Shown here one piece after another: positions 41,085-49,724 of a stretch of DNA of 63,147 nucleotides (its first letter is position 1; every line of letters starts with the position of its first letter). Under the pieces are notes generated by a model, which had not been told where the DNA came from, searched no databases, and saw only the letters and a list, made by a program, of their open reading frames with translations. The DNA is taken from assembly GCF_000374025.1 (NCBI RefSeq), contig NZ_KB893199.1:1-63147 (forward strand), written 5' to 3'. Source of the DNA: Spirosoma panaciterrae DSM 21099. Its GTDB lineage: Bacteria > Bacteroidota > Bacteroidia > Cytophagales > Spirosomataceae. A program made the position numbers and the translations under genes.

Positions 41085-42527
41085 ATGAAACAAGTTCTGG
41101 TAATTCTCCTCGCGTGCAGCCTGACATCGGTAGGCGTTCGCGCCCAGCAGGGCAATGCCGTTGATGCAGCTATGCTGGATAACCTTAAAAAAGAGAAGGA
41201 AAAAAGTGACAAGGATATAACCGATGCTAAAGCAGGAGCGAAGGCCAGCACCTGGATGGATCGTGCAAAAACGTATCAGAATATTGCGGCAGGTGGCAAC
41301 ATTAAAATCGATTCGGCGGCAGCCACAACCGCTTATGAAGCGTACAAAAAAGTAATTGAGCTGGACAAGGACAAAAAGGGTGGTCCTGGAAAACTAGCGA
41401 AGGAAGCGGAGGAGGCACTGAAAAGCCCGAACCTGTACAGTGCTTTTATGCAGCAGGGGGTAGCTAAGTTCCAGTCTAAGAATTTCCCGGATGCGATCAA
41501 GGCGATGTCGATGGCGGGAGAGATCAATCCAAAAGATACGCTGGCTCCTTTATACACCGCTATTGCCGCTCAGCAGGTAAAGGATAATGCAACGGCCAAA
41601 ACCCAACTGGAAAAGTATATTGCCGGAGGTGGGAAAGATGCGGCCATCTATGGATCGCTGGCCATGTTGTATAGTGCCGATAACGAAGTGGATAAGGCGA
41701 TAGCAGCATTGGACAAAGGGATTGCCCTGGCTCCAGCCAATAAGGACCTGGCCAATGAAAAGATCAACATCATGTTGCGTACCAACCGCATGGATGAAGC
41801 CATTGCCAGCATGAAGCAGATGATCGAGAAAGATCCAAATAACGTCCAGAATCTGGTCAATCTGTCGATTGTATACAACAACATCGGTCGCAAAGCGGAC
41901 GAGGATGCCAAGAAGCTGGAGGGAACAACCAAAAAATCAGGGAACAGTGCCAAGCAATTAGCCGATGCGAAAAGTATTGTGGATGCATATAATGCTGAAA
42001 TAACCCGGTTAACGGCGGCCATCAAGAAGTCACCCAAGCCTGAGTTGAAACGGCAATTAGCCGACGTGCAGAGTAAACTGGCTGCGCAGAAAACGGAAGT
42101 GACCCGTCTGGAAGGTGAGGCAAAAGAAGCCGCTGCCAATGCCGCTGCTAATGCAGGGAATGAAAGCAAGCTGGCAGAGCTTAAGAAGGTAGTAGCTGAC
42201 AATAAAGCGCTGGAAAAACAATACCTTGAAAAAGCTCTGGCTGTCGATGCGAATAACTACGACGCTAATTTCAACATGGCGGTCTGGTTGTTCAATGATG
42301 CGGTAAACCTGAAAAATACCGTTGATAAAATGGACATGGCTGAGTACAATAAAAACGGTAAAGAAATGGATGGCCGGGTCTGTGGCAAATTCAGAGCTGC
42401 GCTTCCATATTTCCAGAAAGCCAAGTCGATTAAAGACGAAGCTGAGGTAACAGAAAACCTGACGAATACAGAAAATATTCTGAAGCAGTATGAAGAGAAA
42501 AAGATTACCTGCATCGAAAGCAAGTAA
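41085..42527 (+). CDS. secreted TPR-repeat protein
   Basis: 480 aa with a signal peptide (MKQVLVILLACSLTSVGVRA, cleavage near Q21). TPR units follow: AFMQQGVAKFQSKNFPDAIK, AAIYGSLAMLYSADNEVDKA, NVQNLVNLSIVYNNIGRKAD. A coiled coil (SIVDAYNAEITRLTAAIKKS) separates them from the last unit (NNYDANFNMAVWLFNDAVNL). It is a scaffold for periplasmic or outer-membrane protein contacts; no specific partner is indicated. It ends with a terminator. Confidence 0.88.
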   Translation: MKQVLVILLACSLTSVGVRAQQGNAVDAAMLDNLKKEKEKSDKDITDAKAGAKASTWMDRAKTYQNIAAGGNIKIDSAAATTAYEAYKKVIELDKDKKGGPGKLAKEAEEALKSPNLYSAFMQQGVAKFQSKNFPDAIKAMSMAGEINPKDTLAPLYTAIAAQQVKDNATAKTQLEKYIAGGGKDAAIYGSLAMLYSADNEVDKAIAALDKGIALAPANKDLANEKINIMLRTNRMDEAIASMKQMIEKDPNNVQNLVNLSIVYNNIGRKADEDAKKLEGTTKKSGNSAKQLADAKSIVDAYNAEITRLTAAIKKSPKPELKRQLADVQSKLAAQKTEVTRLEGEAKEAAANAAANAGNESKLAELKKVVADNKALEKQYLEKALAVDANNYDANFNMAVWLFNDAVNLKNTVDKMDMAEYNKNGKEMDGRVCGKFRAALPYFQKAKSIKDEAEVTENLTNTENILKQYEEKKITCIESK

Positions 42528-42531
42528 TCGG

Positions 42532-42570
42532 ATAGGGTCGGTAGAAAAGCTGCCGACCCTATTTAAAGCT
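42532..42570 (+). terminator. terminator of the TPR gene
   Basis: ATAGGGTCGG and CCGACCCTAT form a 10-bp perfect stem around tagaaaagctg, with T-rich sequence downstream. Confidence 0.8.
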
Positions 42571-43068
42571 ATTTTTACTTAACATAATATAAATTATACA
42601 ACAAAAGAAGCTCTTTAATCCACACACTTATCAACACGTTATCCACGTGGAACAGTAAAGTATTGCTTTACAAGGAGTTAGGTTAATACTAGCAAAAAAA
42701 AGGTCGTTTCGAGCGTAGAAAGGGGTTTTTTATCCAAGCCTATCTTATAATCGATGCTAAATCTGATCCATAATTGAATCGAATAAAAGCGATGAAGAGG
42801 CTAATCAATTATTCCTCTGGCTTCAATAAATCGTTAACAGCCGCAAGCCAAGCCAGTGCTTGGCTAAAACATAAAATGGCAACCAACTAGTTAGTAGCTA
42901 TGTAGTAAAATCTAAGAAGCCGATCATTAAGAGCAATTGACCTGGCACGAACTCTAACAAATTAGAAACTCAATAGCAACAAATGATGAGCGACAAATGA
43001 TGTTGGTTTTGGTTTCTTTCCATGAACACTGACGCTGGTGTCCGGTACCTAGACTGATGAGGTCGTTG
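42571..43068. other. gene-free AT-rich region
   Basis: About 500 nt with no gene. It holds one palindrome at 42846-42870 and is next to two transposase remnants, so it is probably decayed mobile DNA. Confidence 0.6.
42848..42872. repeat. single AGCCAAGC palindrome
   Basis: AGCCAAGC-cagt-GCTTGGCT followed by AAAAC. It is almost the same as the palindromes of the pair at 45207-45305. Confidence 0.6.
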
Positions 43069-43251
43069 TTAATTATAGTACTGAAAATACCTGGTTAAAC
43101 CTGCTCGTAAGTCATTCCCGGTTTGGTAATTTGGCAAATAAACATCCGCCCTTCGGCCCGGGTAGATAGTATCCAAAGCTCGCCCTTTACTCTCCCAACT
43201 GATGACGATCTCATGCCCTATTAATGTAGATTGGCCGATGATCGACTGCAT
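43069..43251 (-). pseudogene. IS3-type transposase OrfB remnant
   Basis: The minus strand encodes WESKGRALDTIYPG, then ADVYLPNYQTGNDLRAGLTR and YFQYYN. IS3 OrfB proteins read '..GRALDNI...ERLWRTVKYEEVYL.DYQT...L..GL..YF.FYN' here, so a middle piece is missing. Only about 60 codons remain and no OrfA is near. Confidence 0.75.
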
Positions 43252-43327
43252 TGCTGGATTGGTTAGCCAATGGCCTAATTGAGGCCGCCATACCGGCCAA
43301 AAAGAATCAATTAGTAATTAGCGACTG

Positions 43328-43465
43328 ATTGACGAGAATTTGTACAAGGATCGCAACAAGGTGGAGCGGGACTTCAACAAGCAAAAGCAACACCGGCGAG
43401 TCGTAACTCGCTATGAGATGACAGCGATCAGTTTGGTTGGGTTCATTTATCTGGCCTCTGTCTTG
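43328..43465 (+). pseudogene. IS5-type transposase remnant
   Basis: LIDENLYKDRNKVERDFNKQ, KQHRRVVTRYEMTAISLVGF and IYLAS match the C-terminal catalytic part of IS5-family transposases ('RNxVERxFNxLKxxRRxATRY'). The frame continues to 43573 without family likeness. The N-terminal two thirds are absent. Confidence 0.8.
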
Positions 43466-43475
43466 TCAACACACC

Positions 43476-44003
43476 CTAAGCGGAAGGAGTATATTCTCGG
43501 AATGATCCGTCCGTATAAAAGATCAGTATCCGTTCTACTTTCTTATCGGACGCCACAGACATGGGTGTATTAGATTCCGTAACTGAACCAGGATTTGACA
43601 GGTCGGCTACTGGAGTGGAAGGTCCAGCGTGATTAACGGGGGGAATCTCATTGCGTTGAGTACGGACGGATGGCTGGCTGTTATAGGAATAAAAAGCTGG
43701 TTGACCAGTGACGGGGCGCTCAGTAGCTGGCCTGACTTGATTCCCATTTCGATTCCCATAGGTAGAGGACATGGGTGTGGGTGCCGATCCATAGGCCTCC
43801 TCCTCCATGATCCATTCATAGCCAAGTTCAGGAAAGCGACGAATTATTTTTTGGATAATGTCAAAGCTGGGACGGTTTCTACCAGAAAGGATATGAGAAA
43901 TACTAGATCGCTGAACACCAATCTCATCGGCAAAATAAGATGGGGTTAGGTTCTTATCGATAAGGATCTGTTTAATCTTGTCATTTATGCTCATATCGCT
44001 CAT
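43476..44003 (-). CDS. XRE-family regulator with long tail
   Basis: 175 aa (also MSINDK start at 43994). Residues about 5-65 are an HTH: DKIKQILIDKNLTPSYFADE, IGVQRSSISHILSGRNRPSF. A Ser/Pro/Thr/Gln-rich linker follows (PMSSTYGNRNGNQVRPATER), then an end of VERILIFYTDGSFREYTPSA. The tail type is common in Bacteroidota XRE proteins, but its ligand and targets are unknown. Its 3' end is next to the IS5 remnant. Confidence 0.85.
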   Translation of the reverse strand: MSDMSINDKIKQILIDKNLTPSYFADEIGVQRSSISHILSGRNRPSFDIIQKIIRRFPELGYEWIMEEEAYGSAPTPMSSTYGNRNGNQVRPATERPVTGQPAFYSYNSQPSVRTQRNEIPPVNHAGPSTPVADLSNPGSVTESNTPMSVASDKKVERILIFYTDGSFREYTPSA

Positions 44004-44092
44004 TGGGTATACCCTAGTTGAATGCTGTAACGTGTTACAAATATATTATTAAATAAGTAATAACCTGATTGTAATTGATATTTTACAAAAAT

Positions 44093-44120
44093 AAAGCCGC
44101 ACTATAAGTGCGGCTTTTGT
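44093..44120 (-). terminator. terminator downstream of dapD
   Basis: AAAGCCGCACT-ata-AGTGCGGCTTT is perfect; minus-strand tail TTTATTTTTG. It lies about 95 nt past the dapD stop. Confidence 0.85.
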
Positions 44121-44210
44121 CAATTTGATTTATGTAAATAATTGTTAAATGTTAACTATGTTTACATTGGCTTTTGTTTATTGTAATTAACAAGAAACAA
44201 ATTTACCAAT

Positions 44211-45026
44211 CTATACAGAAACATTATTCTCACGCAACGCATCGTTCAGCGAAGTTTTTAAATCAGTGGATGGCTTACGCTGACCAATGATAATCGCGCA
44301 GGGAACGTGGAAATCTCCAGCCGGAAACTTTTTAGTATAACTGCCTGGAATCACTACAGAATTAGCAGGAACGAATCCTTTATATTCTATCGGGCTATCC
44401 CCTGTTACGTCAATGATCTTCGATGAACCAGTAATGGTAACACCTGCTCCTAAAACAGCCTGTTTACCAATATGAGCCCCTTCTACGACGATACATCGGG
44501 AACCGATAAAAGCACCATCCTCAATAATAACTGGTGCAGCCTGGGGCGGCTCCAGTACGCCACCAATACCAACTCCCCCACTGAGATGAACATCTTTCCC
44601 AATTTGAGCACAACTTCCTACAGTTGCCCAAGTGTCGACCATTGTCCGTTCATCTACGTAGGCACCAATATTTACGTATGAAGGCATCAGTATAACACCC
44701 GGTGCCTGATAAGATCCATAGCGGGCTACAGCAGGTGGAACAACCCGTACTTTAGCTTCGGCAAAATTCGTCTTTAACGGAATCTTGTCATTAAAGGCAA
44801 AAATACCTACTTCCTGAGGAGCCATTTGCTGACTAATAAAGTAGAGTAAAATGGCCTTTTTGACCCACTCATTTACCGTCCATTCTTCTCCCTCGGCTTT
44901 AGGTGGAGCGGCTACTCGTAACTCCCCCCTATCTAATTTTTTTATTACCTCCCGAATAAGGTCGGTTGATTCCGGATTAGCTAATAGCTCACGATTAGCC
45001 CATATACGTTCAATTTCAGCAGTCAT
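44211..45026 (-). CDS. dapD: tetrahydrodipicolinate N-succinyltransferase
   Basis: 271 aa, standard length. It transfers succinyl from succinyl-CoA to tetrahydrodipicolinate in lysine and diaminopimelate synthesis, in the cytoplasm. The hexapeptide repeats of the left-handed beta helix are clear: GAYVDERTMVDTWATVGSCA, QIGKDVHLSGGVGIGGVLEP, GAFIGSRCIVVEGAHIGKQA. The N-terminal region (RVAAPPKAEGEEWTVNEWVK) is typical. Confidence 0.97.
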   Translation of the reverse strand: MTAEIERIWANRELLANPESTDLIREVIKKLDRGELRVAAPPKAEGEEWTVNEWVKKAILLYFISQQMAPQEVGIFAFNDKIPLKTNFAEAKVRVVPPAVARYGSYQAPGVILMPSYVNIGAYVDERTMVDTWATVGSCAQIGKDVHLSGGVGIGGVLEPPQAAPVIIEDGAFIGSRCIVVEGAHIGKQAVLGAGVTITGSSKIIDVTGDSPIEYKGFVPANSVVIPGSYTKKFPAGDFHVPCAIIIGQRKPSTDLKTSLNDALRENNVSV

Positions 45027-45206
45027 TAAATAAAGTAATTGTTTATTAATAGGGTTATAAATAACTGATATACAGTTTTTTATGAAACAAGACCAAATAT
45101 TATATTGTCTTACATCAATAATACAAAGGCTATATCTTCTCTGAATTCAAAGGTAAGAAGAAGGCGTGTATAGTTGAAACATATACCCAAATTTTTTCAA
45201 TGAGTA

Positions 45207-45305
45207 TGGTTTCAGCCAAGCACCTGCTTGGCCTTTGGATGCTGCATATAATAACTATTATATTAGCGATATTCATATATAGCCAAGCAATAGCTTGGCT
45301 GAAAC
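45207..45305. repeat. REPIN-like pair of palindromes
   Basis: GTTTCAGCCAAGC...GCTTGGC (about 45209-45232) and AGCCAAGC-aata-GCTTGGCT-GAAAC (45281-45305) face each other. Each is a hairpin, and the outer GTTTCAGCC/GGCTGAAAC pair encloses 99 nt. A single related palindrome is at 42848. Confidence 0.65.
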
Positions 45306-45400
45306 ACGAATACCATTATACTGTTTTACCACCTCTATAAAGGAACTTTGACACTGTATTACAGATAACAGTCGCTATGACATTAGAGGTAAGAAAATAT

Positions 45401-45652
45401 CTATTTCATTAAATAATCTACAATATTCATGCCGTAGAAGGAATTGTGGTTAGCAGGAATCAATTTAAAAGGTATTTGCTGATGAGCTTGTACTGATAAA
45501 GTAATGTAGACAGTGTAGGCTTTTGAATCTTTAACAGGGATATGATGGTTACTGGGTTTATACCACTTTAAAAAGATGTTAGGAGAATTTGTTTGTCTAA
45601 CAAATAAAACTTTTCGAGAAAATAGAGTAATCCAGTGATCGAGATAACACAT
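45401..45652 (-). CDS. possible small unknown protein
   Basis: 83 aa, start MCYLDHWITLFSRKVLFVRQ, end PANHNSFYGMNIVDYLMK. The composition is protein-like but no family is seen and the region is AT-rich, so it may be chance. Low confidence. Confidence 0.3.
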   Translation of the reverse strand: MCYLDHWITLFSRKVLFVRQTNSPNIFLKWYKPSNHHIPVKDSKAYTVYITLSVQAHQQIPFKLIPANHNSFYGMNIVDYLMK

Positions 45653-46064
45653 ATTTTAAAAGACGACAGTATTTCTGTATCTACGTGCTAAAATAATTTT
45701 TAAGAAGCTGATGAATGGGTTATTAGTATAACGCTTTAAGCTTCTCTCCTATCTTTAAATACTAATTACTTATTATAAAGGCCTTATGGAACTTATTTAG
45801 TAATTAGTATAGTATTTACTAATATATTTAGCAACAATTGAAGAAATTACAAAATATTTTAGTAAAATAATAGTATTATACTACCTGTTTTGGCAAAATA
45901 AGCACGTTTAACTAGAAAAAATGGCATAATGCTAATAATAATACTAATTTTTTAACAAATTATAGGGTTTTGCTAAAATATTCCTTTAAAAATACTAAAT
46001 ATCTTTACTAATGATTGTCCTTTGCTTCACTTATCTCCTTCTAGCTATCGGCATATTAAATCAG

Positions 46065-46072
46065 TATATTTG
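46065..46072 (+). promoter_or_regulatory. gapA -7 box
   Basis: TATATTTG, 31 nt before the gapA ATG at 46103. No clear -33 box is seen upstream. Confidence 0.5.
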
Positions 46073-46102
46073 GCCCCGAAAACAAACCAATTTTCTCTGT
46101 AC

Positions 46103-47095
46103 ATGAAAAAAATACGCGTTGCTATTAATGGCTTCGGTCGTATCGGACGGTTATCGTTCAGACGGCTTCTGGAAAAGGAAAACATCGAAGTTGTCGCTAT
46201 TAACGATTTAACTGATAATGCGACCCTGGCCCATCTGCTAAAATATGATTCCGTCCATGGAAAATTCACGGGTGAAGTCTCTTCCGATAGTGAAAGCTTA
46301 ACAGTAAACGGACAGCGTATTCATGCGTATGCCGAACGGGATCCTAAAAATCTCCCCTGGAACGAACTAGAAATCGATGTCGTACTCGAATCGACCGGGC
46401 GGTTCGTCGATGAGGCCGGAGCCGGTATGCACTTACAGGCGGGGGCTAAAAAAGTTGTTATTTCCGCTCCTGCCAAAGGGAATATACCCACCGTAGTATT
46501 AGGGGTTAATGATGACACCCTGACAGGTAGTGAAACAATCATTTCGAACGCTTCGTGTACCACAAACTGCCTGGCTCCAATGGCTAAAGTACTCGATGAT
46601 GTATTTGGCATCGAAAAAGGGTACATGACCACCATTCACGCCTACACCGCTGACCAAAACTTACAGGATGCTCCCCATTCTGATTTGCGTCGGGCTCGGG
46701 CAGCAGCCCTCTCTATCGTACCAACCTCTACTGGTGCGGCTAAAGCGGTAGGGCTGGTATTGCCTCAATTAAAAGGTAAGCTAGATGGAAATGCTCTTCG
46801 GGTACCCACCCCAGATGGCTCGCTCACTGACCTAACGGTTATTTTGAAAAAGGCAGCTACCATTGAGGAAATTAATAATGCGATCAAAGAAGCATCGGAA
46901 ACCTCACTAAAGGGAATTCTAGAATATACGACCGATCAAATCGTTTCGATCGACATCGTTGGGAATCCTCACTCCTGCATTTTTGATTCGAAATTAACGG
47001 CTGTAAATGGTAACCTTGCAAAGGTTGTTGGCTGGTACGACAATGAGTACGGTTACTCTAGCCGGGTGGCCGATTTAATGGAGAAGCTATTTTAA
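46103..47095 (+). CDS. gapA: glyceraldehyde-3-phosphate dehydrogenase
   Basis: 330 aa from ATG 46103 (MKKIRVAINGFGRIGRLSFR); the longer ORF runs into the promoter. NAD-binding motif INGFGRIGR, active-site SNASCTTNCLAP with the catalytic Cys, and the typical end WYDNEYGYSSRVADLMEKLF. It oxidises glyceraldehyde-3-phosphate in glycolysis, in the cytoplasm. It is convergent with trmB and they share a terminator. Confidence 0.97.
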   Translation: MKKIRVAINGFGRIGRLSFRRLLEKENIEVVAINDLTDNATLAHLLKYDSVHGKFTGEVSSDSESLTVNGQRIHAYAERDPKNLPWNELEIDVVLESTGRFVDEAGAGMHLQAGAKKVVISAPAKGNIPTVVLGVNDDTLTGSETIISNASCTTNCLAPMAKVLDDVFGIEKGYMTTIHAYTADQNLQDAPHSDLRRARAAALSIVPTSTGAAKAVGLVLPQLKGKLDGNALRVPTPDGSLTDLTVILKKAATIEEINNAIKEASETSLKGILEYTTDQIVSIDIVGNPHSCIFDSKLTAVNGNLAKVVGWYDNEYGYSSRVADLMEKLF

Positions 47096-47161
47096 TATTG
47101 TAAATCAAGCTCACATAATTGACATTTATAAACTTCACCGCTTGTTTACATTTGTCTAACT

Positions 47162-47208
47162 TGTAAAATAGGGTGCGATTACATACGTGAATCGCACCCT
47201 ATTTTACA
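47162..47208. terminator. 19-bp bidirectional terminator inside the end of trmB
   Basis: TGTAAAATAGGGTGCGATT (47162-47180) and AATCGCACCCTATTTTACA (47190-47208) are exactly complementary with a 9-nt loop. It serves gapA on the plus strand. The last codons and stop of trmB fall in it. Confidence 0.9.
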
Positions 47209-47850
47209 TTGTAAATAGTTAATTGTAAATCCTTTATTGTAAAACAATTCCTCATACTTTGTCTTTATACCCATGTGAATTTCGTTGAGTGGTGAATTGT
47301 AAAGGTCAGTTGTAAATTGTAAATCAATAGCTCCGCTTTCTTTAACCTGCTCTAAACTATACGCGAATAATTCTGGATTATCCGTTTTTAAATGCAAGGT
47401 CCCACCAGGAGTTAAAAGTTGTTTATACATCGCTAAAAAACGCGGATGCGTCAGGCGATGCTTCTCTTGTTTAGGCCGGGGTTGTGGATCAGGAAATGTG
47501 ATCCAGATTTCAGCTACCTCACCTGCGGCAAAAAATTCCTGCAGAAAATTTATATCGGTTCGTAGAAATGCGACATTCGATAAACCCAGCAGTTGGGCAG
47601 CTTTCGAACCACGCGCGATCCGATCCCCTTTAATATCTACCCCGATAAAATTGGTTGTCGGAAAAGCCTGCCCCAACCCTACCGTATACTCTCCCTTGCC
47701 ACAGGCCAGTTCCAACACAATGGGATGATCATTGCCAAAATATTCCGATCGCCAGTTTCCACGAATCGTTTTATAGAGTGTTTTTCCAGCTTCAATTACA
47801 TTTGAACTTTCGGCATTTTGTATAAACCGATGCGTTTTTCGTCGTGTCAC
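47179..47850 (-). CDS. trmB: tRNA (guanine-N7-)-methyltransferase
   Basis: 223 aa from a GTG at 47850 (VTRRKTHRFIQNAESSNVIE); the longer ORF to 48105 overlaps the next gene and does not resemble TrmB. It methylates G46 of tRNAs with SAM. SAM motif VLELACGKGEYTVGLG, then ITFPDPQPRPKQEKHRLTHP, the conserved catalytic stretch. The end (KGFTINYLQCKIGCDSRM) is longer than usual because it runs through the terminator hairpin. Confidence 0.93.
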   Translation of the reverse strand: MTRRKTHRFIQNAESSNVIEAGKTLYKTIRGNWRSEYFGNDHPIVLELACGKGEYTVGLGQAFPTTNFIGVDIKGDRIARGSKAAQLLGLSNVAFLRTDINFLQEFFAAGEVAEIWITFPDPQPRPKQEKHRLTHPRFLAMYKQLLTPGGTLHLKTDNPELFAYSLEQVKESGAIDLQFTTDLYNSPLNEIHMGIKTKYEELFYNKGFTINYLQCKIGCDSRM

Positions 47851-48007
47851 AGAACTAAAAAAATTAAGGCCGCCAAAGCAGCCATTGATTGAAATAAAAT
47901 ACAGTAGTATGTGGACTGGAAAATCCAGCAAAAGCAGGGTGAATCTTAGTAAAAACAACACATGCTGTAGTACGCAGCGTACAGATTCTCCCCGGTTAAA
48001 TAAGAGC

Positions 48008-48406
48008 TTACAGCTTAGCTTCTGGGTAAACTTTTTTATGCTGAGTAACCAGAGTAGAATATTGTTGAGGGGTGAGGATCGACTTATAGGCAAGCACCTT
48101 CTCATTCTCTACCCCAACGGCTAAGGTACGCAGTCGGGCCTGGTTCATGCCCGTTGCCTTCAACTGCTTAACCCCGTTATTAAATTTAACCACCGCAGCG
48201 GTAATAATTTCTTTGGCTTTGGGTAGTTGCTGATCGGTTAATTTCAGCCGTTGTTTATCGGCCTTGATAACCGATTTGATGATCATGCCGACTGTGGCGC
48301 CGTTATTAAGAAACACGAATTTTTCGTTCTCAACAGCGGGCGTCTGGGCAAAAAGGTTGGTCGAGAGAATCAACCAAAGCATTAGCAAAACAGCAATGGA
48401 TTTCAT
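48008..48406 (-). CDS. small secreted protein
   Basis: 132 aa from ATG 48406 (MKSIAVLLMLWLILSTNLFA), a signal peptide with cleavage after AQ. The rest is helical (LTDQQLPKAKEIITAAVVKF, ILTPQQYSTLVTQHKKVYPE), similar to small periplasmic stress-type proteins (Spy/CpxP-like layout), a resemblance only. It follows folC by 16 nt on the same strand. Confidence 0.75.
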   Translation of the reverse strand: MKSIAVLLMLWLILSTNLFAQTPAVENEKFVFLNNGATVGMIIKSVIKADKQRLKLTDQQLPKAKEIITAAVVKFNNGVKQLKATGMNQARLRTLAVGVENEKVLAYKSILTPQQYSTLVTQHKKVYPEAKL

Positions 48407-48422
48407 AAGCAAAAACAGTTCT

Positions 48423-49724
48423 TTAGCAAAACGATCCTAGATCGGTCAATTCGGCAATGGTATAGTTGCTTCCTGTAATCAGGATAAGGTCCCCACCGGA
48501 CGATTCCTGCAGGGCGGCCGCCAGGGCCAGATTCACATCGGCATACGCTTTACCTACTCGCCCAACCGCAGCCGCTTCACTCTGTAGCACCTCAGCTGAC
48601 AGGGACCGGGGTGTATGAGCCTGACAAAAATAATAGACGGCTGACGGAGGTAAAACCGCCAGAACTTTCTCCCGGTCTTTATCCGCCACTACCCCAATCA
48701 CGATCCGTAATGTATCGAACGGGAAACTCCGAATCGTTTCAAACAGGGCTTCCAGTCCAGGCTGATTATGGGCAGTATCGGCAATAACCCGGGGCTGCTC
48801 ACGTATGGTTTGAAACCGCCCCTTTAATCCGGTCAGTTCTGTGACCGCCCGAAGGGCTTTCTGGATGGCGTCAACGGATACGGGCCATTCAGCTTGCAGC
48901 GTCGAAACGGCGGCTAACGCCGTCGGCAGATTACGCAACTGGTAAGCCCCCAGTAAATCCAGGGTATAGACTTCCGGGCGTTCGTCGCTTGAAGTCCGTA
49001 CGGCTACCCGTCGATACCCCTGCAGAATCCCAAGATCAGTTATCACATATTCCTGATCGGCAAATACCAGGGGGGCTTGTTGCTGACGAGCGGTTTGGGT
49101 GAACACAGACTCCGTATCGGGATGGGTCTCCCCAATCACGACAGGTACACCCGGTTTAATAATTCCCGCTTTTTCTCCGGCAATCTGGGGTAATGTATCC
49201 CCCAGAATATCCGTGTGGTCGTACCCAATGTTGGTGATGACCGACACCCGTGGGGTAATCACATTCGTTGAATCGAGCCGTCCACCCAGGCCGACTTCGA
49301 TAATCGCCAGATCGACCTGCTGCCGAGCGAAATAAGCAAAGGCCATGGCCACGGTCACCTCGAAAAACGAGGGTTCAATGGATTCAATCAACGCCTGATT
49401 CTGCGCAACGAACCTGGCTACTTCAGCGTCTGGAATGGGTTGCCCGTTGATCCGGATGCGCTCGGTGAACGATTGCAGATGGGGAGACGTGTATAAACCA
49501 ACCCGGTAACCCGCCGACTGGTAAATAGCCGCCAGCATGTGCGACGTACTGCCTTTGCCGTTGGTACCCCCAACGTGTATACTCCGAAACTGCTGATGCG
49601 GATTGCCGAGGGCTTCGCAAAGGGCCAGGGTATTACCCAGACCGGGTTTAAGGGCTTTGGGACCGATCCGGTGAAAAACCGGGAGCCGACTATACAAGTA
49701 GTCGATCGCTTCCGTGTACTGCAT
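48423..49724 (-). CDS. folC: folylpolyglutamate/dihydrofolate synthase
   Basis: 433 aa. P-loop GGTNGKGSTSHML, then IIEVGLGGRLDSTNVI, ITNIGYDHTDILGDTLPQIA and GEKAGIIKPGVPVVIGET, as in Mur-ligase-like FolC. It adds glutamate to folates and makes dihydrofolate. Its start overlaps the TonB-like stop by 1 nt (TAATG), so the two are coupled. Confidence 0.97.
   Translation of the reverse strand: MQYTEAIDYLYSRLPVFHRIGPKALKPGLGNTLALCEALGNPHQQFRSIHVGGTNGKGSTSHMLAAIYQSAGYRVGLYTSPHLQSFTERIRINGQPIPDAEVARFVAQNQALIESIEPSFFEVTVAMAFAYFARQQVDLAIIEVGLGGRLDSTNVITPRVSVITNIGYDHTDILGDTLPQIAGEKAGIIKPGVPVVIGETHPDTESVFTQTARQQQAPLVFADQEYVITDLGILQGYRRVAVRTSSDERPEVYTLDLLGAYQLRNLPTALAAVSTLQAEWPVSVDAIQKALRAVTELTGLKGRFQTIREQPRVIADTAHNQPGLEALFETIRSFPFDTLRIVIGVVADKDREKVLAVLPPSAVYYFCQAHTPRSLSAEVLQSEAAAVGRVGKAYADVNLALAAALQESSGGDLILITGSNYTIAELTDLGSFC

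Larger units (their letters stand above)
45027..46102. other. 1.1-kb AT-rich gap before gapA
   Basis: No firm gene. It holds a palindrome pair (45207-45305), an ORF at 45401-45652 of uncertain status and strongly AT-rich sequence from about 45650 to 46020. The gapA -7 box is at 46065. Confidence 0.65.

Noticed and set aside
42571..43068. small RNA or origin near 42.6-43.0 kb
   Set aside because: Sequence such as TTATCCACG is DnaA-box-like once, but I see no cluster of boxes or other origin features.
47851..48105. 85-residue N-terminal extension of TrmB
   Set aside because: It overlaps the secreted-protein gene, is not TrmB-like, and a GTG at 47850 gives the normal length.
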